The notes under the pieces were generated by a model that worked only from the letters and a program-made list of their open reading frames with translations, ran no database searches and was not told the origin of the DNA. Shown in pieces: positions 28,320 through 39,400 of a stretch of 64,000 bases of DNA (its first letter is position 1; each line of letters opens with the position of its first letter). The stretch covers positions 41,701 through 105,700 of the forward strand of contig CACXCA010000003.1 in assembly GCA_902766045.1 (NCBI GenBank). The letters run 5' to 3'. This DNA is from an uncultured Bacteroidales bacterium. GTDB taxonomy: Bacteria > Bacteroidota > Bacteroidia > Bacteroidales > Paludibacteraceae. Position numbers and translations under genes: made by a program.

Positions 28320-28862
28320 TTATTCGTCAGAATCTGTGGTCCATGTCTTATATTTCTCTGATAAAACGGCCAATAATCCGCTAATATGACGTACTGCCAC
28401 CATCGTATCCTCCGACACCTCCTTCTTTTGAAGCCTCAACAACAGAATAGCATACATGGCATGAAGAGCTAAATGAACATCATTCATCTCTTCTCCGGCA
28501 TGTAACTTATTACGGAACTCAATCAGGAAAGGTAGTACCTTAAAGAAAAGGGCATTGTATTGTATCTCCTTTGGATCCTGCAGCAATTCATTGTGGAGAT
28601 CATTCAAATCATTCACCTGATTAATATTGATTTGCAAATGACCGGATTGCTCTTTATGTTCCAGATGCATCATGGCAATCAAGTTCTCATACCAATCACG
28701 AATCTCCTTCTTCACTTCATCCGGCTGCTGGTATTGGTCCACAATGTTTTTCTGTATCTGTTCGATGTCTAATTGATATCCACGTATAATATCCTCCACT
28801 TGCCACATATATAAAATATACTCGGCAATGTTTTCTTCTTTCTTTTGCTTTGCTATAATCAT
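28320..28862 (-). CDS. DUF4924 family protein
   Basis: A 180-residue cytoplasmic, highly helical protein of a Bacteroidetes-specific family (DUF4924), recognised from MIIAKQKKEENIAEYILYMW at its start and FRNKLHAGEEMNDVHLALHA. No function is known. It lies at the end of the mutL, hslR-like gene string on the minus strand, 47 bp after the S4-domain gene. Confidence 0.75.
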   Translation of the reverse strand: MIIAKQKKEENIAEYILYMWQVEDIIRGYQLDIEQIQKNIVDQYQQPDEVKKEIRDWYENLIAMMHLEHKEQSGHLQININQVNDLNDLHNELLQDPKEIQYNALFFKVLPFLIEFRNKLHAGEEMNDVHLALHAMYAILLLRLQKKEVSEDTMVAVRHISGLLAVLSEKYKTWTTDSDE

Positions 28863-28908
28863 CTCAATTAGGTGTTATATTATGATTGAAAAATCATCCT
28901 TTTCATCA

Positions 28909-29352
28909 TTAAAAATCATCCTCATCATCCGAGAAATCGAAGAAGTCATCTTCATCATCCATCGGATCCAGATACTCATCCAAGTCACGACGTTCTTTCT
29001 TAGTAGGCCGTCCGGTTCCTCGATCCCGCTTGCCAAACGAACTATACTTGCTCATCTCCAAGATTTCCAATTGTTCCGGTGTTGTCACATTCTCCATAAA
29101 ATCGGGTACCAACTTGGCACCCATCCGATTCTCCGACAAAGCGAGCACCTTGAACGAATAGGTGATCGGGGCTCTTTTTATCTGAACCACATCACCCACC
29201 TTAATATTACGGGAAGCCTTAACACTGTTCCCCGACATCAGCACCTTGCCTTTCTTACAGGCATCTGCCGCCAAGGAACGTGTCTTAAAAAGTCGCACAG
29301 CCCACATCCATTTATCGATGCGAACCTCTTCCTTATTTTGCTCTTTTCCCAT
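28909..29352 (-). CDS. hslR: S4-domain RNA-binding heat-shock protein (Hsp15-like)
   Basis: A 147-residue protein with an N-terminal S4 RNA-binding domain (VRIDKWMWAVRLFKTRSLAADACKKGKVLMSGNSVKASRNIKVGD, about residues 11-55). Hsp15 binds 50S subunits carrying stalled nascent chains and helps recycle them. The C-terminal tail is very acidic (YLDPMDDEDDFFDFSDDEDDF), unlike E. coli Hsp15, whose tail is basic. It follows mutL with only 2 bp between them. Confidence 0.82.
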   Translation of the reverse strand: MGKEQNKEEVRIDKWMWAVRLFKTRSLAADACKKGKVLMSGNSVKASRNIKVGDVVQIKRAPITYSFKVLALSENRMGAKLVPDFMENVTTPEQLEILEMSKYSSFGKRDRGTGRPTKKERRDLDEYLDPMDDEDDFFDFSDDEDDF

Positions 29353-29354
29353 GC

Positions 29355-31241
29355 TTATTTAAATTTCTTTTCTATTTCTTCCATTGTCATAATACTCATC
29401 ACAATCCGATTGTCTGATGTATAATCAGGTGTTGGCAAAGAGAAAAGTTGGGAAACAAGGTTCATCATCTCCTCTTCTGTCAGATGTTTCCCTGCCTTTA
29501 TAGCTGAAGTTTCTGCCAGTTTCATCGCCATTTTTTCAGCACGGCCCTCTTTCATGTCTCCCCCTTCCTTAAAGGATTGCAGAAGATCTCTCAGATAATT
29601 CTCCGCCTCCGTCTCATTACACTCAGAAGGAATGCCATTAATCGAAATCGAACCCTTACCCAGGCAAGATATATCGAAGCCCAAGAAACTGAAATCCTCT
29701 GCCATATCATCCAACAGCATCGCTTCCGACTCCATCACCTCCAATCGAATCGGGAACATCAATTGTTGGGAGGCCGCTTTCCGTTGCTGAATATTCTTCA
29801 TGTAACGTTCATACAAAACCTTCACATGAGCTCTATGCTGATCAATACAAGCCAAACCGGATTTTAAGACCGTCAATATATATTTATTCTTGAACTGTAT
29901 ATAATGCGTCTTATTTTCTTCCCCTTCCATCCCGAATTCTGACCCTGAAGAAGTATCACTATGGTCAATAAAATTAGAAGGATCGAACGGTTTATCTGGA
30001 AAAGCTGAAGGAGAGAACGAAGGCGTTCTTTCTGATTCGAATCCATTGTACAACGTCTCCCAATTCTGCAAGTTAGGGTCAGATTTCTTTTTATACTGAT
30101 AATTACTTCCGCCGCAGCCATCCGTCTTAAACGGATTATATGAGGTATCCAGATTAGCCTCAAAAGCAGAAGTCGAAACAGGATTTGACGGATTCAACGG
30201 CACATCCTGAAAGATATCCTCACCATGTTCAAAATCAAGAGAAGGAACGATATTAAACTTACCCAAAGCCTCTTTGACGCAGGACATCAAGATAGGCCAT
30301 ATCGTCTGTTCGCTCTCAAACTTAATCTCTGTCTTAGTCGGATGAATATTCACATCAATATTGGCAGGATCCACCTCGAAATAGATAAAATAATCTGGTG
30401 AAGTACCTGGTACGATAAGGCGGTCGAATGCCTGTAGAACAGCTTTATGGAAATAGGGGTGACGCATATAACGACCGTTGACAAAAAAGTATTGTCTGTC
30501 GTTCTGTTTCTTAGCTGTTTCAGGCTTCCCCACATATCCACCTATTTTCACAAGTGGCGTATCCACCTCGATCGACAGCAACTGAGCATTTATGTTTTTA
30601 CCAAAGATAGCGATGATTCGTTCACGCAAACCACCCGCATGAAGTTGATATACAAGCTGATCATTATGATAGAGTTCAAACTCCACCTGTGGATTCACCA
30701 ATGCCACACGAAAGAATTCCTTTTCGATATGAGAGAACTCAGCTGTATTCGATTTCAGGAACTTACGACGTGCCGGTACATTATAAAAGATATTCTTCAC
30801 TAAGAAGTTCGTTCCATCGGGACAAGCCACCGATTCCTGTCTTTCTATTTTTCCACCATTGATTTCGACCAAAGTCCCCACTTCATCCTCTGGTCTCTTA
30901 GTTTTCATTTCCAACTGTGAGATAGAGGAGATAGACGGCAGAGCCTCCCCTCGGAATCCCATTGTCCGCAAAGCAAACAGGTCATCAGCAGAAGATATCT
31001 TTGAAGTGGCATGACGGTCAAAGCAGAGACGAGCGTCTGTCTCGCTCATTCCTTTTCCGTTATCAATCACCTGGATATACGTTCTGCCAGCATCTTTCAA
31101 CAAAAGCTTAATCGATGTAGCACCTGCATCAATAGAGTTTTCGACAAGTTCTTTGACAACAGAGGCCGGACGTTGAATTACCTCGCCCGCCGCAATCTGA
31201 TTAGCTACCGTATCTGGCAATAGATGAATGACATCACTCAT
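29355..31241 (-). CDS. mutL: DNA mismatch repair protein MutL
   Basis: Full-length MutL, 628 residues. The GHKL ATPase domain shows the E of AAGEVIQRPASVVKELVENSIDAGAT, DNGKGMS and the ATHATSK-like RHATSKI with TMGFRGEALPSI. A long acidic linker (about 340-440) precedes the C-terminal dimerisation domain. The C-terminus lacks an obvious DQHAxxERxxYE endonuclease motif; CIDQHRAHVKVLYERYM near 460 is a variant of it (DQHRAHVKVLYE), so endonuclease activity is uncertain. First gene of a mutL, S4-domain gene, DUF4924 string. Confidence 0.95.
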   Translation of the reverse strand: MSDVIHLLPDTVANQIAAGEVIQRPASVVKELVENSIDAGATSIKLLLKDAGRTYIQVIDNGKGMSETDARLCFDRHATSKISSADDLFALRTMGFRGEALPSISSISQLEMKTKRPEDEVGTLVEINGGKIERQESVACPDGTNFLVKNIFYNVPARRKFLKSNTAEFSHIEKEFFRVALVNPQVEFELYHNDQLVYQLHAGGLRERIIAIFGKNINAQLLSIEVDTPLVKIGGYVGKPETAKKQNDRQYFFVNGRYMRHPYFHKAVLQAFDRLIVPGTSPDYFIYFEVDPANIDVNIHPTKTEIKFESEQTIWPILMSCVKEALGKFNIVPSLDFEHGEDIFQDVPLNPSNPVSTSAFEANLDTSYNPFKTDGCGGSNYQYKKKSDPNLQNWETLYNGFESERTPSFSPSAFPDKPFDPSNFIDHSDTSSGSEFGMEGEENKTHYIQFKNKYILTVLKSGLACIDQHRAHVKVLYERYMKNIQQRKAASQQLMFPIRLEVMESEAMLLDDMAEDFSFLGFDISCLGKGSISINGIPSECNETEAENYLRDLLQSFKEGGDMKEGRAEKMAMKLAETSAIKAGKHLTEEEMMNLVSQLFSLPTPDYTSDNRIVMSIMTMEEIEKKFK

Positions 31242-31295
31242 ACTACATTAAAATTTATATTTCAAACTCCACATGGGGACAATCCACATGCGTAC

Positions 31296-31571
31296 TTATC
31301 TCATATACCATACTAACAACGCTGCAACCACTGAAATAAGGAGTATGAGTCGGATGTTACGAGATTGTTGAGAAGCAGTATTGGTTTTTCTCTGTGATTG
31401 GAATACCCCTTTTCGCAATACGGGTTGAGCTTTATTACTCTTCTCATTTGCCAATTGCTGTCTGACTCTTTTCAATCTCTCCTCACGTTCCTCCTTGTCA
31501 GGATCATAATAGATATAATCATGGTGATATTGCCTAACTTTGGGCATTTTAAAAAAATTGAATATAGCCAT
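31296..31571 (-). CDS. Small membrane-anchored protein
   Basis: A 91-residue protein from ATG 31571. The N-terminal part is basic and helical (KEEREERLKRVRQQLANEKSNKA); a single membrane helix closes it (RLILLISVVAALLVWYM). I do not recognise a family. It sits between the ABC transporter genes and mutL and is probably co-transcribed, 12 bp after the ATPase stop. Confidence 0.55.
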   Translation of the reverse strand: MAIFNFFKMPKVRQYHHDYIYYDPDKEEREERLKRVRQQLANEKSNKAQPVLRKGVFQSQRKTNTASQQSRNIRLILLISVVAALLVWYMR

Positions 31572-31583
31572 ATAACACAAAAA

Positions 31584-32354
31584 TTATTTGTTTATAAACA
31601 AGTGGTGTGCCTTCTTGATCTGTTTAAACAGATTTGAAGCAAAGATAAAATCCTCCAACTGTTCACACCCTGTATCAAAAATCTCGTCCTTCGTTCCCTG
31701 CCAAGCTTTTTCTCCTTTGTAAATAAACGCAATATTTTCTCCAATTTCCATAACTGAGTTCATATCGTGCGTATTCACGATTGTAGTGATATTAAACTCA
31801 TGTGTAATATCCTGAATCAATTGATCTATCAAAAGGGAGGTCTTCGGATCCAATCCTGAATTCGGTTCATCACAAAAAAGATATTTCGGATTCAACACAA
31901 TAGCACGGGCAATGGCCGCACGTTTCTGCATACCTCCACTGATCTCTGAAGGAAACAGATCCAATGCGTGAGACAACTCCACACGATCAAGACAAAACTT
32001 TGCTCTTTCAATCATTTCCTCCTTGGTCATCGAGGAGAACATCTCCAACGGGAACATGACATTCTGCAGAACCGTCATTGAGTCGAACAAGGCTGCGCCC
32101 TGGAACAACATTCCAATCTCTCGTCTAAGAAGATTGAGGTCATTACGTTTCATCACCGTGATGTTTCTACCATCGTAGCATATCTCTCCTGAGTCGATTC
32201 GATGAATTCCCACAACACTTTTCATCAAGACTGTTTTTCCCGAACCACTCTGACCGATGATGAGATTCGTCTTGCCGGTCTCAAACACCGTTGAGATATC
32301 CTTCAGGACTACTCTGCCATCAAACGATTTTATCGCATGTTTCACCTCAATCAT
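31584..32354 (-). CDS. MlaF-like ABC transporter ATPase
   Basis: A 256-residue ATPase. Walker A GQSGSGKTV (residue 34), signature SGGMQKR (near 143), Walker B KYLFCDEPNSGLDP and a switch His in VNTHDM are all present. With the MlaE-type permease just upstream (4-bp overlap), it resembles the MlaFE core that moves phospholipids between inner and outer membranes. The MCE-domain partner is not in this operon. Confidence 0.9.
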   Translation of the reverse strand: MIEVKHAIKSFDGRVVLKDISTVFETGKTNLIIGQSGSGKTVLMKSVVGIHRIDSGEICYDGRNITVMKRNDLNLLRREIGMLFQGAALFDSMTVLQNVMFPLEMFSSMTKEEMIERAKFCLDRVELSHALDLFPSEISGGMQKRAAIARAIVLNPKYLFCDEPNSGLDPKTSLLIDQLIQDITHEFNITTIVNTHDMNSVMEIGENIAFIYKGEKAWQGTKDEIFDTGCEQLEDFIFASNLFKQIKKAHHLFINK

Positions 32355-33088
32355 AGCAATATCTTTGTTAGCATAATATTAAACAACAGAATCAAGACAC
32401 TGCTATTCACCACAGCATCTGTACTTGCCTTACCCACCTCCAATGCGCCTCCACTCACCGTATATCCATAATACGAAGAAACGGACGAGATGACAAAGGC
32501 AAAAAGCAAACTCTTTATTACTGAATACGTCACATAATAGGGCGTAAACATATATTGAATTCCTGCTTCATACGCATTGACCGTTATCATATCGGTAAAG
32601 ACACCTACGCCGAAACCGCCTATGATACCTACGAACATACTGGTCAGCACCAAGAAAGGAACTATCGAAACGAAGGCTACAATTTTAGGAAGGATTAAAT
32701 AATTGGCAGAGTTGACACCCATAATATCCAACGCATCCACCTGTTCGGTGATGCGCATGGTACCCAACTCTGAGGCAATATTAGAACCAACCTTACCTGC
32801 CAGAATCAAACAAAGGATAGAGGAAGAAAACTCCAGCAACAGTGTATCACGAGTAGCCAAACCAATCAATGTATCAGGGAAGATTGGATTCTCCATGTTG
32901 TTTATCATCTGAATCGTAATAACCGCACCAATAAAGACAGAGATGATGATTGTGATTCCCAAAGAATCCAAACCCTGCTTTTTCAGTTCCTCTGAGTATC
33001 TTCTGCCAAAAATACTCCAACGATCGGGTACCGTGAAGGTTCGATACATCAGATAAGCGTATGCTCCAACTTTTTCGATTTGATTCAT
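32351..33088 (-). CDS. MlaE-like ABC permease
   Basis: A 245-residue permease of the MlaE family with about five to six membrane helices. The motif SSILCLILAGKVGSNIASELGTMRITEQVDALDIMGVN (about 88-125) is typical of MlaE/YrbE. It overlaps the ATPase gene by 4 bp and follows the MORN-repeat gene by 11 bp. Confidence 0.9.
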   Translation of the reverse strand: MNQIEKVGAYAYLMYRTFTVPDRWSIFGRRYSEELKKQGLDSLGITIIISVFIGAVITIQMINNMENPIFPDTLIGLATRDTLLLEFSSSILCLILAGKVGSNIASELGTMRITEQVDALDIMGVNSANYLILPKIVAFVSIVPFLVLTSMFVGIIGGFGVGVFTDMITVNAYEAGIQYMFTPYYVTYSVIKSLLFAFVISSVSSYYGYTVSGGALEVGKASTDAVVNSSVLILLFNIMLTKILL

Positions 33089-33099
33089 GCCAAATTTTA

Positions 33100-33864
33100 T
33101 TATTGACCAATAAGTTGGTCTGGTTCAACAAAACGACCTTTGTTCTTTTCGTTTTTATCAAATGATTCGGAGTACTCCTTCTTCAATTCTTTATCGTTCA
33201 ACAAGACACCATCTTTATACTTTAGGACATCGGTTTGCTTGCCATTATCATCCTTCATGATCCAATCCCCATCACGTTTACCATTCTTATAAACACCCTC
33301 CATCACAGGGAAGTCATGTCCCTCGTATAACTTATAACTACCATGTTCCACCCCTTTCTTATAAGAGGCTTCCGAATAGCGAGTGCCATCTTGCAAATAA
33401 CACTTACGCATACCATCGATTTGGTCATTCACATATGGTATCTCCTCGATTAACTCTCCATTTTTAGTATAGATCTTAGAAACACCATTCTTCTTGCCAT
33501 TGTTATAAATCTCTATCAAGGAAACTTTCCCATCAACGTAATAGGTCCACTCTGCATCTTTTTCTTTGCCCTGATAAGTACCTTTTGCCGTAATGGTTTT
33601 ACCATCTGTATCATAGATAGTCACCTGCGACCGCTCAGCCGTTTCATATATCTGAACAATCTTTAATGCACCTGATTCATAATAGCGGCGGAACTCACCC
33701 ACCGGTTTATCATCCTTGAATGTACCTTGATACATCACCTTGCCATTAGGATATGTCTTCGTCCATTCACCCTGCTTACGTCCTTTCTTATCCGTCTCAT
33801 TAGCAGCGAACACGATACCCAAAGATAACATACCACACAACAACGTAACAAATCTCTTTATCAT
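33100..33864 (-). CDS. Secreted MORN-repeat (YwqK-like) protein
   Basis: A 254-residue protein with a signal peptide (MIKRFVTLLCGMLSLGIVFA) and about eight MORN-like repeats (for example YPNGKVMYQGTFKDDKPVGE, YVDGKVSLIEIYNNGKKNGV). Such repeats form beta-hairpin solenoids; some relatives are annotated as YwqK antitoxins, but export argues for an envelope role here. First gene of a probable operon with the mlaEF-type genes. A -7-like TATTTTTG lies at 33900-33907. Confidence 0.75.
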   Translation of the reverse strand: MIKRFVTLLCGMLSLGIVFAANETDKKGRKQGEWTKTYPNGKVMYQGTFKDDKPVGEFRRYYESGALKIVQIYETAERSQVTIYDTDGKTITAKGTYQGKEKDAEWTYYVDGKVSLIEIYNNGKKNGVSKIYTKNGELIEEIPYVNDQIDGMRKCYLQDGTRYSEASYKKGVEHGSYKLYEGHDFPVMEGVYKNGKRDGDWIMKDDNGKQTDVLKYKDGVLLNDKELKKEYSESFDKNEKNKGRFVEPDQLIGQ

Positions 33865-34175
33865 ACTATTTTATTTTTAATATAAAACACTATTAATTGC
33901 AAAAATACAATGTTTTTGTCTGAATCTCAATTCTAAACTATTTTATTTATGATAGGCTCCTTAAATTTATTTCATGAATTCACCACACAAAATTAGGATA
34001 AAGTCACATTCTACTATGTAAAAAAATCTCATCTCCCTTTTTATCGACGTTTTTGCAACAAATTTACCCAAAGATGAACTATTTCTTTCATATCAGTTGG
34101 TCAAGTTGTCCTAAAATTGCAGTCGTAAAAATACAATTAAAAAAATTTTATATCAACTTATTAAATTCTAATAGC

Positions 34176-36224
34176 ATGAAAACCATACGTTTACTATCAT
34201 TTGCAGCTGGTCTTATATTATCTTCTAATATAGCGACAGCTCAATTAGCGAAAGACAATCCATGTAAGTTCTTGGGAAACATTACCACCACTTTTGATTG
34301 GTCCACAGGAGAGGAATGTGATTGGAAACATGAAGGTTGCAACCTCATTTTTTCCGATTATTGGAACCAAATCACATGCGAAAATGCCACAAAATGGGGT
34401 TCCGTACACACCGGTTGGGGAAAATTCAACTGGTCAAGTCCTAACAAGACCTTTAAATATTGTCAAGATCACGGCATCATCTTCAAGTTCCATGCACTCA
34501 TCTGGGGAAGCCAACATCCTGGCTGGATTGAGAGCTTAAGCGTTGATCAAACCAAGAAAGCCATCATCGAATGGTATGACGAGTGCAAAAATCACTTCCC
34601 TAACCTTGAGATCATCGATGTAGTGAACGAAGCCATCTATTCTGGCGGAGATTACCACTCTCCATATAAATCTACAAAGATTATCCAAGCATTGGGTTCT
34701 CTTGCTGAGGATAGAGCAGAAAGAGAGACAGGCAGACGTCCAAGTTACAACTGTAACACCAACGGTTACCCAAACACCGACTCGTACCAATGGATTGCAG
34801 AGGCATTCCGTCTGGCACGTGACCGTTGGCCAAACGCCATCCTTATCTATAACGACTATAACACCTTCCAATGGCAGAAGACTGAATTCATCAACCTCAT
34901 CAACGGGTTGAAGGCATGCGGTGCTCCTATCGATGCAGCAGGAAACCAGGCTCACGACTTGAATGACATGAGCGGAAGCCAATTCAGAAGCGCCTTGGAG
35001 GATATTCATAACAAAACACAGATTCCTCAGTACATCACTGAGTATGATATTGCCAAGAGCGACGATGCAACATTTGAAACGCGCTACAAAGAGCAATTCC
35101 CAATCATGTGGGAAGCCGACTACGTGGCTGGAGTCACACTCTGGGGATGGATCTATAGTCACACATGGGTCAGCGGCGGTACTTCTGGTCTTTTCCGTAA
35201 TTGTCAAGCCCGTTCAGCTTTCACTTGGTTGGAAAATTATATGAAAACCGACAAAGCAAAGAACGCTCAAAGTCCATTCTGTGGTAAGAAAGGAATCAAT
35301 GCAACCGTCACCCTCTCATCAGATGTTATTACTGTAGGAGATGAATTGGTAATCAAGGTAGAGGCCACCACTGGTGATGGTAGCATCAGCGATATTACCG
35401 TCAGCGCCGATGGACAACAGGTCAACAACAACAATGGTACATGGGTTTATGCTCCAGACAAAGCAGGAACACTGACAATCAAAGTAGTGGTTAGAAGCAC
35501 CACTGGCGACACTAAAGAGATTGAGAAAAGTGTCAATGTATGCGATGCAGCAGTTCCTTTCAATGGCACAGCAGCTGAGATTCCAGGCACTATCGAAGCT
35601 GAAGACTTCGACAAAGGATGTCCTAATGTTTCATACTACGATACCGACACAAAAGATGAAGGTGATGCGAACTATCGAAACGATAACACAGGCGTGGATA
35701 TCGTGAAAGGAAACAACGGTAACGCTATCGGTTATACCGCTAAAGGTGAATGGTTGAATTATACGATTGATGTAAAAGAAGCAGGTACCTATAAAATGGA
35801 AGCCCATGTTTCATCAGGTAATTCAAGTTCTTCTTTCTCAGTAAGCTGTGGCAACTCGGTGGTTAATGTCAATGTACCAATGATAAAAGAGAGCAGTTGG
35901 GAAGACTATTCTGTAGTTGAAAAAGAGATGGACTTCTATGATGAAGGTATTCATACGCTGAGCATAGAGATTACTAATCCATATTGTAACATAGACAAAC
36001 TAGTGTTCACCTGCACTTCTTGTCAAGAAGAGACCGGTGTTCTGACGATTCAGAATCAAACCACAATCACATATGATGTCTATACAACATTGGGCGTTTT
36101 CATCGGACAAATAGAGAATAATCCTAGTGAAGATCTTGGAAAACAATTATTCGATCTCATTGGACACAAAGGTATATACATTCTGAAAAGTGAAAACAAG
36201 TCGCAACCTTATATAGTTAAATAA
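34176..36224 (+). CDS. GH10 endo-1,4-beta-xylanase with CBM6 and T9SS-like tail
   Basis: A 682-residue secreted enzyme. A signal peptide ends near TATAQ (residue 23). The GH10 barrel (about 25-360) has the acid/base glutamate E152 in DVVNEAI and the nucleophile E289 in QYITEYDI. A linker/Ig-like segment (about 375-455) precedes a CBM6-like module (IPGTIEAEDFDKG to CNIDKLVFTC, about 465-615). The last 65 residues (TYDVYTTLGVFIGQI to SQPYIVK) look like a T9SS sorting domain. It cleaves the xylan backbone outside the cell. The ATG at 34176 is chosen because it starts the signal peptide; an earlier in-frame ATG lies at 34053. The HTCS regulator follows. Confidence 0.93.
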   Translation: MKTIRLLSFAAGLILSSNIATAQLAKDNPCKFLGNITTTFDWSTGEECDWKHEGCNLIFSDYWNQITCENATKWGSVHTGWGKFNWSSPNKTFKYCQDHGIIFKFHALIWGSQHPGWIESLSVDQTKKAIIEWYDECKNHFPNLEIIDVVNEAIYSGGDYHSPYKSTKIIQALGSLAEDRAERETGRRPSYNCNTNGYPNTDSYQWIAEAFRLARDRWPNAILIYNDYNTFQWQKTEFINLINGLKACGAPIDAAGNQAHDLNDMSGSQFRSALEDIHNKTQIPQYITEYDIAKSDDATFETRYKEQFPIMWEADYVAGVTLWGWIYSHTWVSGGTSGLFRNCQARSAFTWLENYMKTDKAKNAQSPFCGKKGINATVTLSSDVITVGDELVIKVEATTGDGSISDITVSADGQQVNNNNGTWVYAPDKAGTLTIKVVVRSTTGDTKEIEKSVNVCDAAVPFNGTAAEIPGTIEAEDFDKGCPNVSYYDTDTKDEGDANYRNDNTGVDIVKGNNGNAIGYTAKGEWLNYTIDVKEAGTYKMEAHVSSGNSSSSFSVSCGNSVVNVNVPMIKESSWEDYSVVEKEMDFYDEGIHTLSIEITNPYCNIDKLVFTCTSCQEETGVLTIQNQTTITYDVYTTLGVFIGQIENNPSEDLGKQLFDLIGHKGIYILKSENKSQPYIVK

Positions 36225-36330
36225 TAAGGTTTTGGATGAGTTCTGGATCTTATCGTTCTTTATCGTTTTGTTATACATTGAAACGGTGATTTCTTAGAAC
36301 AAGTTTTATAGAGTTCCATTTTACATGAAG

Positions 36331-36364
36331 GCAAGGATGAAAAATTTTCATCCTTGCTTTTTTT
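36331..36364 (+). terminator. Rho-independent terminator of the xylanase gene
   Basis: A 13-bp stem (GCAAGGATGAAAA / TTTTCATCCTTGC) followed by TTTTTTT. Confidence 0.9.
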
Positions 36365-36436
36365 ATTTAAACAAATTATTACTTTTGTATCTTCAGAATT
36401 AAATCGGAAAAACACGAATGTCTCACATTACATAAA

Positions 36437-39400
36437 ATGAGTCAAAAAAACAGAATATTTTTACTTTCCCTATTTTTAGGATATTGTTTTGGCGCATTAC
36501 AGGCCGAAACAGAATATGGTTTTTTTGACCATTATACGTCAAAAGACGGATTAATCTCCAATCGTATTTTTTCCATCGATCATGATAAAAACGGATTTAT
36601 TTGGATAGGTACTGATTTCGGATTGGAACGATTCGACGGCAAGACCTTCAAACATCATCGAAAAAATGATTACAACGGAATCCTTCGAGAGGATTTCCTA
36701 TTTGTTCGCTGTCTGCCCAACGGATGTATTGCCGCAGGTGGATATGCGGGATTACATGTCGAGTATAATCCTGTTCAGGACTCTTTCAGGAATGTCATGC
36801 CTGAAGAATTCAAGAAATCATTCTACAAAGAAACCATGGATGTCTATCTTCATAACGACAAACAATACACCTACTCCAGCGCCGGTGCTTATATTTACGA
36901 TACAAAGACCGAAAGCTACTCGAGCAACAACCCGCTATTCAAAGCCACCCAGAAATTATTTGTCCGCTCCATGTATATCGACAAGAAACAACGCTTCTGG
37001 ATCGGTTCGATGGATTCGATGCTGGTGTTCAACTCCGACGGACAAAAAATCTATCGCTATAAACCGAAGGAGGCATGTAGTTTTGTCCGAACCATCCTGC
37101 CGTTGAACGACTCGCTGATCCTGATTGCATCACAGTCTTCTGAACTATGGATCTTCAACACTCAACATGACACCATTCAGGCACCTCAGATCATTCATGC
37201 GCCTTTTGATTGCATCACAAACATCGTATGCGACGATGCGGGAAGATACTGGATTGCAACAGATGCTCACGGACTATGGTACACTGATGATTTCCTTTCC
37301 ACTTCACCTAAATTTGTTAATCTGGTTCCGTTTGATGCTTCTCCTGATGAAGTTCGGAAAATCTACTGCATCATGAAAGATCCAAACGGAGACATCTGGT
37401 TTGGAACACAGAACACAGGTATCTGGCGATACAAAAAAAGAAACACAACAGGTGTCAGCTACTCTTGGAACTTCGGGTTCCCTTCCACTGTATGCTCTTC
37501 GTTCTCCGAAGACGACCAACAGAATATAATCATCGGAGTAGATGGCGGTGGACTCTACAGCGTAGATGCCAAATACAACATTCAATCTGCCATCAAATTC
37601 CCTAATAATAACATCTCAGGAGTTGCCCGCACGAACTCCGGCATTCACTATGTCGCCACATGGGGAGGCGGAATTTACCGATGGAACCAACAAAATGGAA
37701 CCTATGTAAGAGATGCGCTAGAGGGTATCGACTCTCCTTCCAACTGTTTCTTTGGCATCAGTGTGACAAACGGGGATGAAATCTTTGCTTGCTCATCGGG
37801 GGACGGTTATTATTATAAAAAAGAGGGTGAGAGACTTTGGAAAAAAATAATTCCATACGATTCCATCACAGGAAATGACAACACCTGGGTAATGTCTGTT
37901 TATGACGGAGGAAAGAACGCTCACTGGATTCTGACCACAAACTCCCTATGGAGAGAAGAGAACGGTCGATTAGTCTCCTATGCCCAAGAATCCAGCTCCT
38001 TGAATAAAACCAATTCATACGATATCACAGATATCGCCCCCGACACCGACGGATACCTCTATGCCACAACCAACAAAGGCATCATGCGATTCTCACCCAA
38101 CAAAAAAGAACCTGAATTACTGGAGTTCGTTCCGAAAAGCTACTACCGTTCCATCGTAAAAGACGACAATGGAAACGTATGGATAGTCGGAGATAACGGA
38201 ATACACATGTTCAACTATAATAAAAAGACATGTCAGAAACTACCAGGTAACTACTCAGACGTAGCGACATTCTTCTTCTACCTGCGTTCGGGATACAAGG
38301 CCAGCAACGGGAACCTCTATTTTGGAACTAACGGTGGTTATATCAGCATAAATCCTAATCGACTGGATTTTGATACCATCATTCCCTATCTCTCATTCTC
38401 AAACCTTGCCATCAAGGGAGAGAAAATCAGTACACAATCTGAACTGCTGAAGAACCATCCACTATCCGAGATCAGCGAATTGGAACTTGCTTACAATAAG
38501 ACAAACATATCCGTTGATGTAGATATAATCGATTTCTCTGACCTGGATCGCATCCAATGTCAATACAGACTGGTCGGACTGCAAAACGAATGGACAGCAC
38601 TTCCTAACGACAAGAACATCAAGTTCACATACATTCCTACAGGAGATTATATTTTAGAGGTCAAAGCCTTTCGAACCAATGAGAAATGCGAGCAGAAGAC
38701 AATCTCACTTCCAATCACCGTTCTTCCTCCTTGGTGGAACACCTGGTGGTTCCGACTTATTCTGTGCGCACTGTTGCTGGCTGCCATCTACCAGATTTTC
38801 CAATGGAGGATGAGAAGATTGATACGCATCAAAAACGAATTAAACGAACAAGTGGCTTTGCGAACGCTGGAGCTACAAAACGCACTGAAAGATAAAGATA
38901 GTCTTATCTCCGTCATCGGACACGACCTGAAGAATCCTATGTTTGCCATCGTCGTCGCACTGGAAAACTGGCTTACAAAAGAGAAAGCCATGACAGACGA
39001 GGGAAAAAGGAAACTGATTGTCGAAGTACACGATTCAGCTAAATCGCTTCAAGGCGAGATGATCAAATTACTGGACTGGGCACTATCTAAGAAAGATGAT
39101 CTGGTGTGCAAACCACAGGATTTCGACATGGAAAAGGTGATCGATGACGTTGTTCAGCTCACCGCCGAAATGATGAAGAGAAAAAACATCACTTTCCAAA
39201 AGATTTGTAACCTGACGCACAAGGCTTATGCTGACTCGAGAATGATCAGCGCAGTTGTACGCAACCTTCTTGGCAATGCGGTCAAATTCACAGAAATGGG
39301 AGGAACCATCCAGATTGATGTCCAGGAAAAAGACGGAGTGATGACCATGATAGTTAAAGACTCCGGCGTAGGAATGAGTGCCGATACGCTTACACATCTT

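Noticed and set aside
34053..34175. Longer xylanase start at 34053
   Set aside because: The signal peptide begins at the ATG at 34176; upstream residues have no export signal character.
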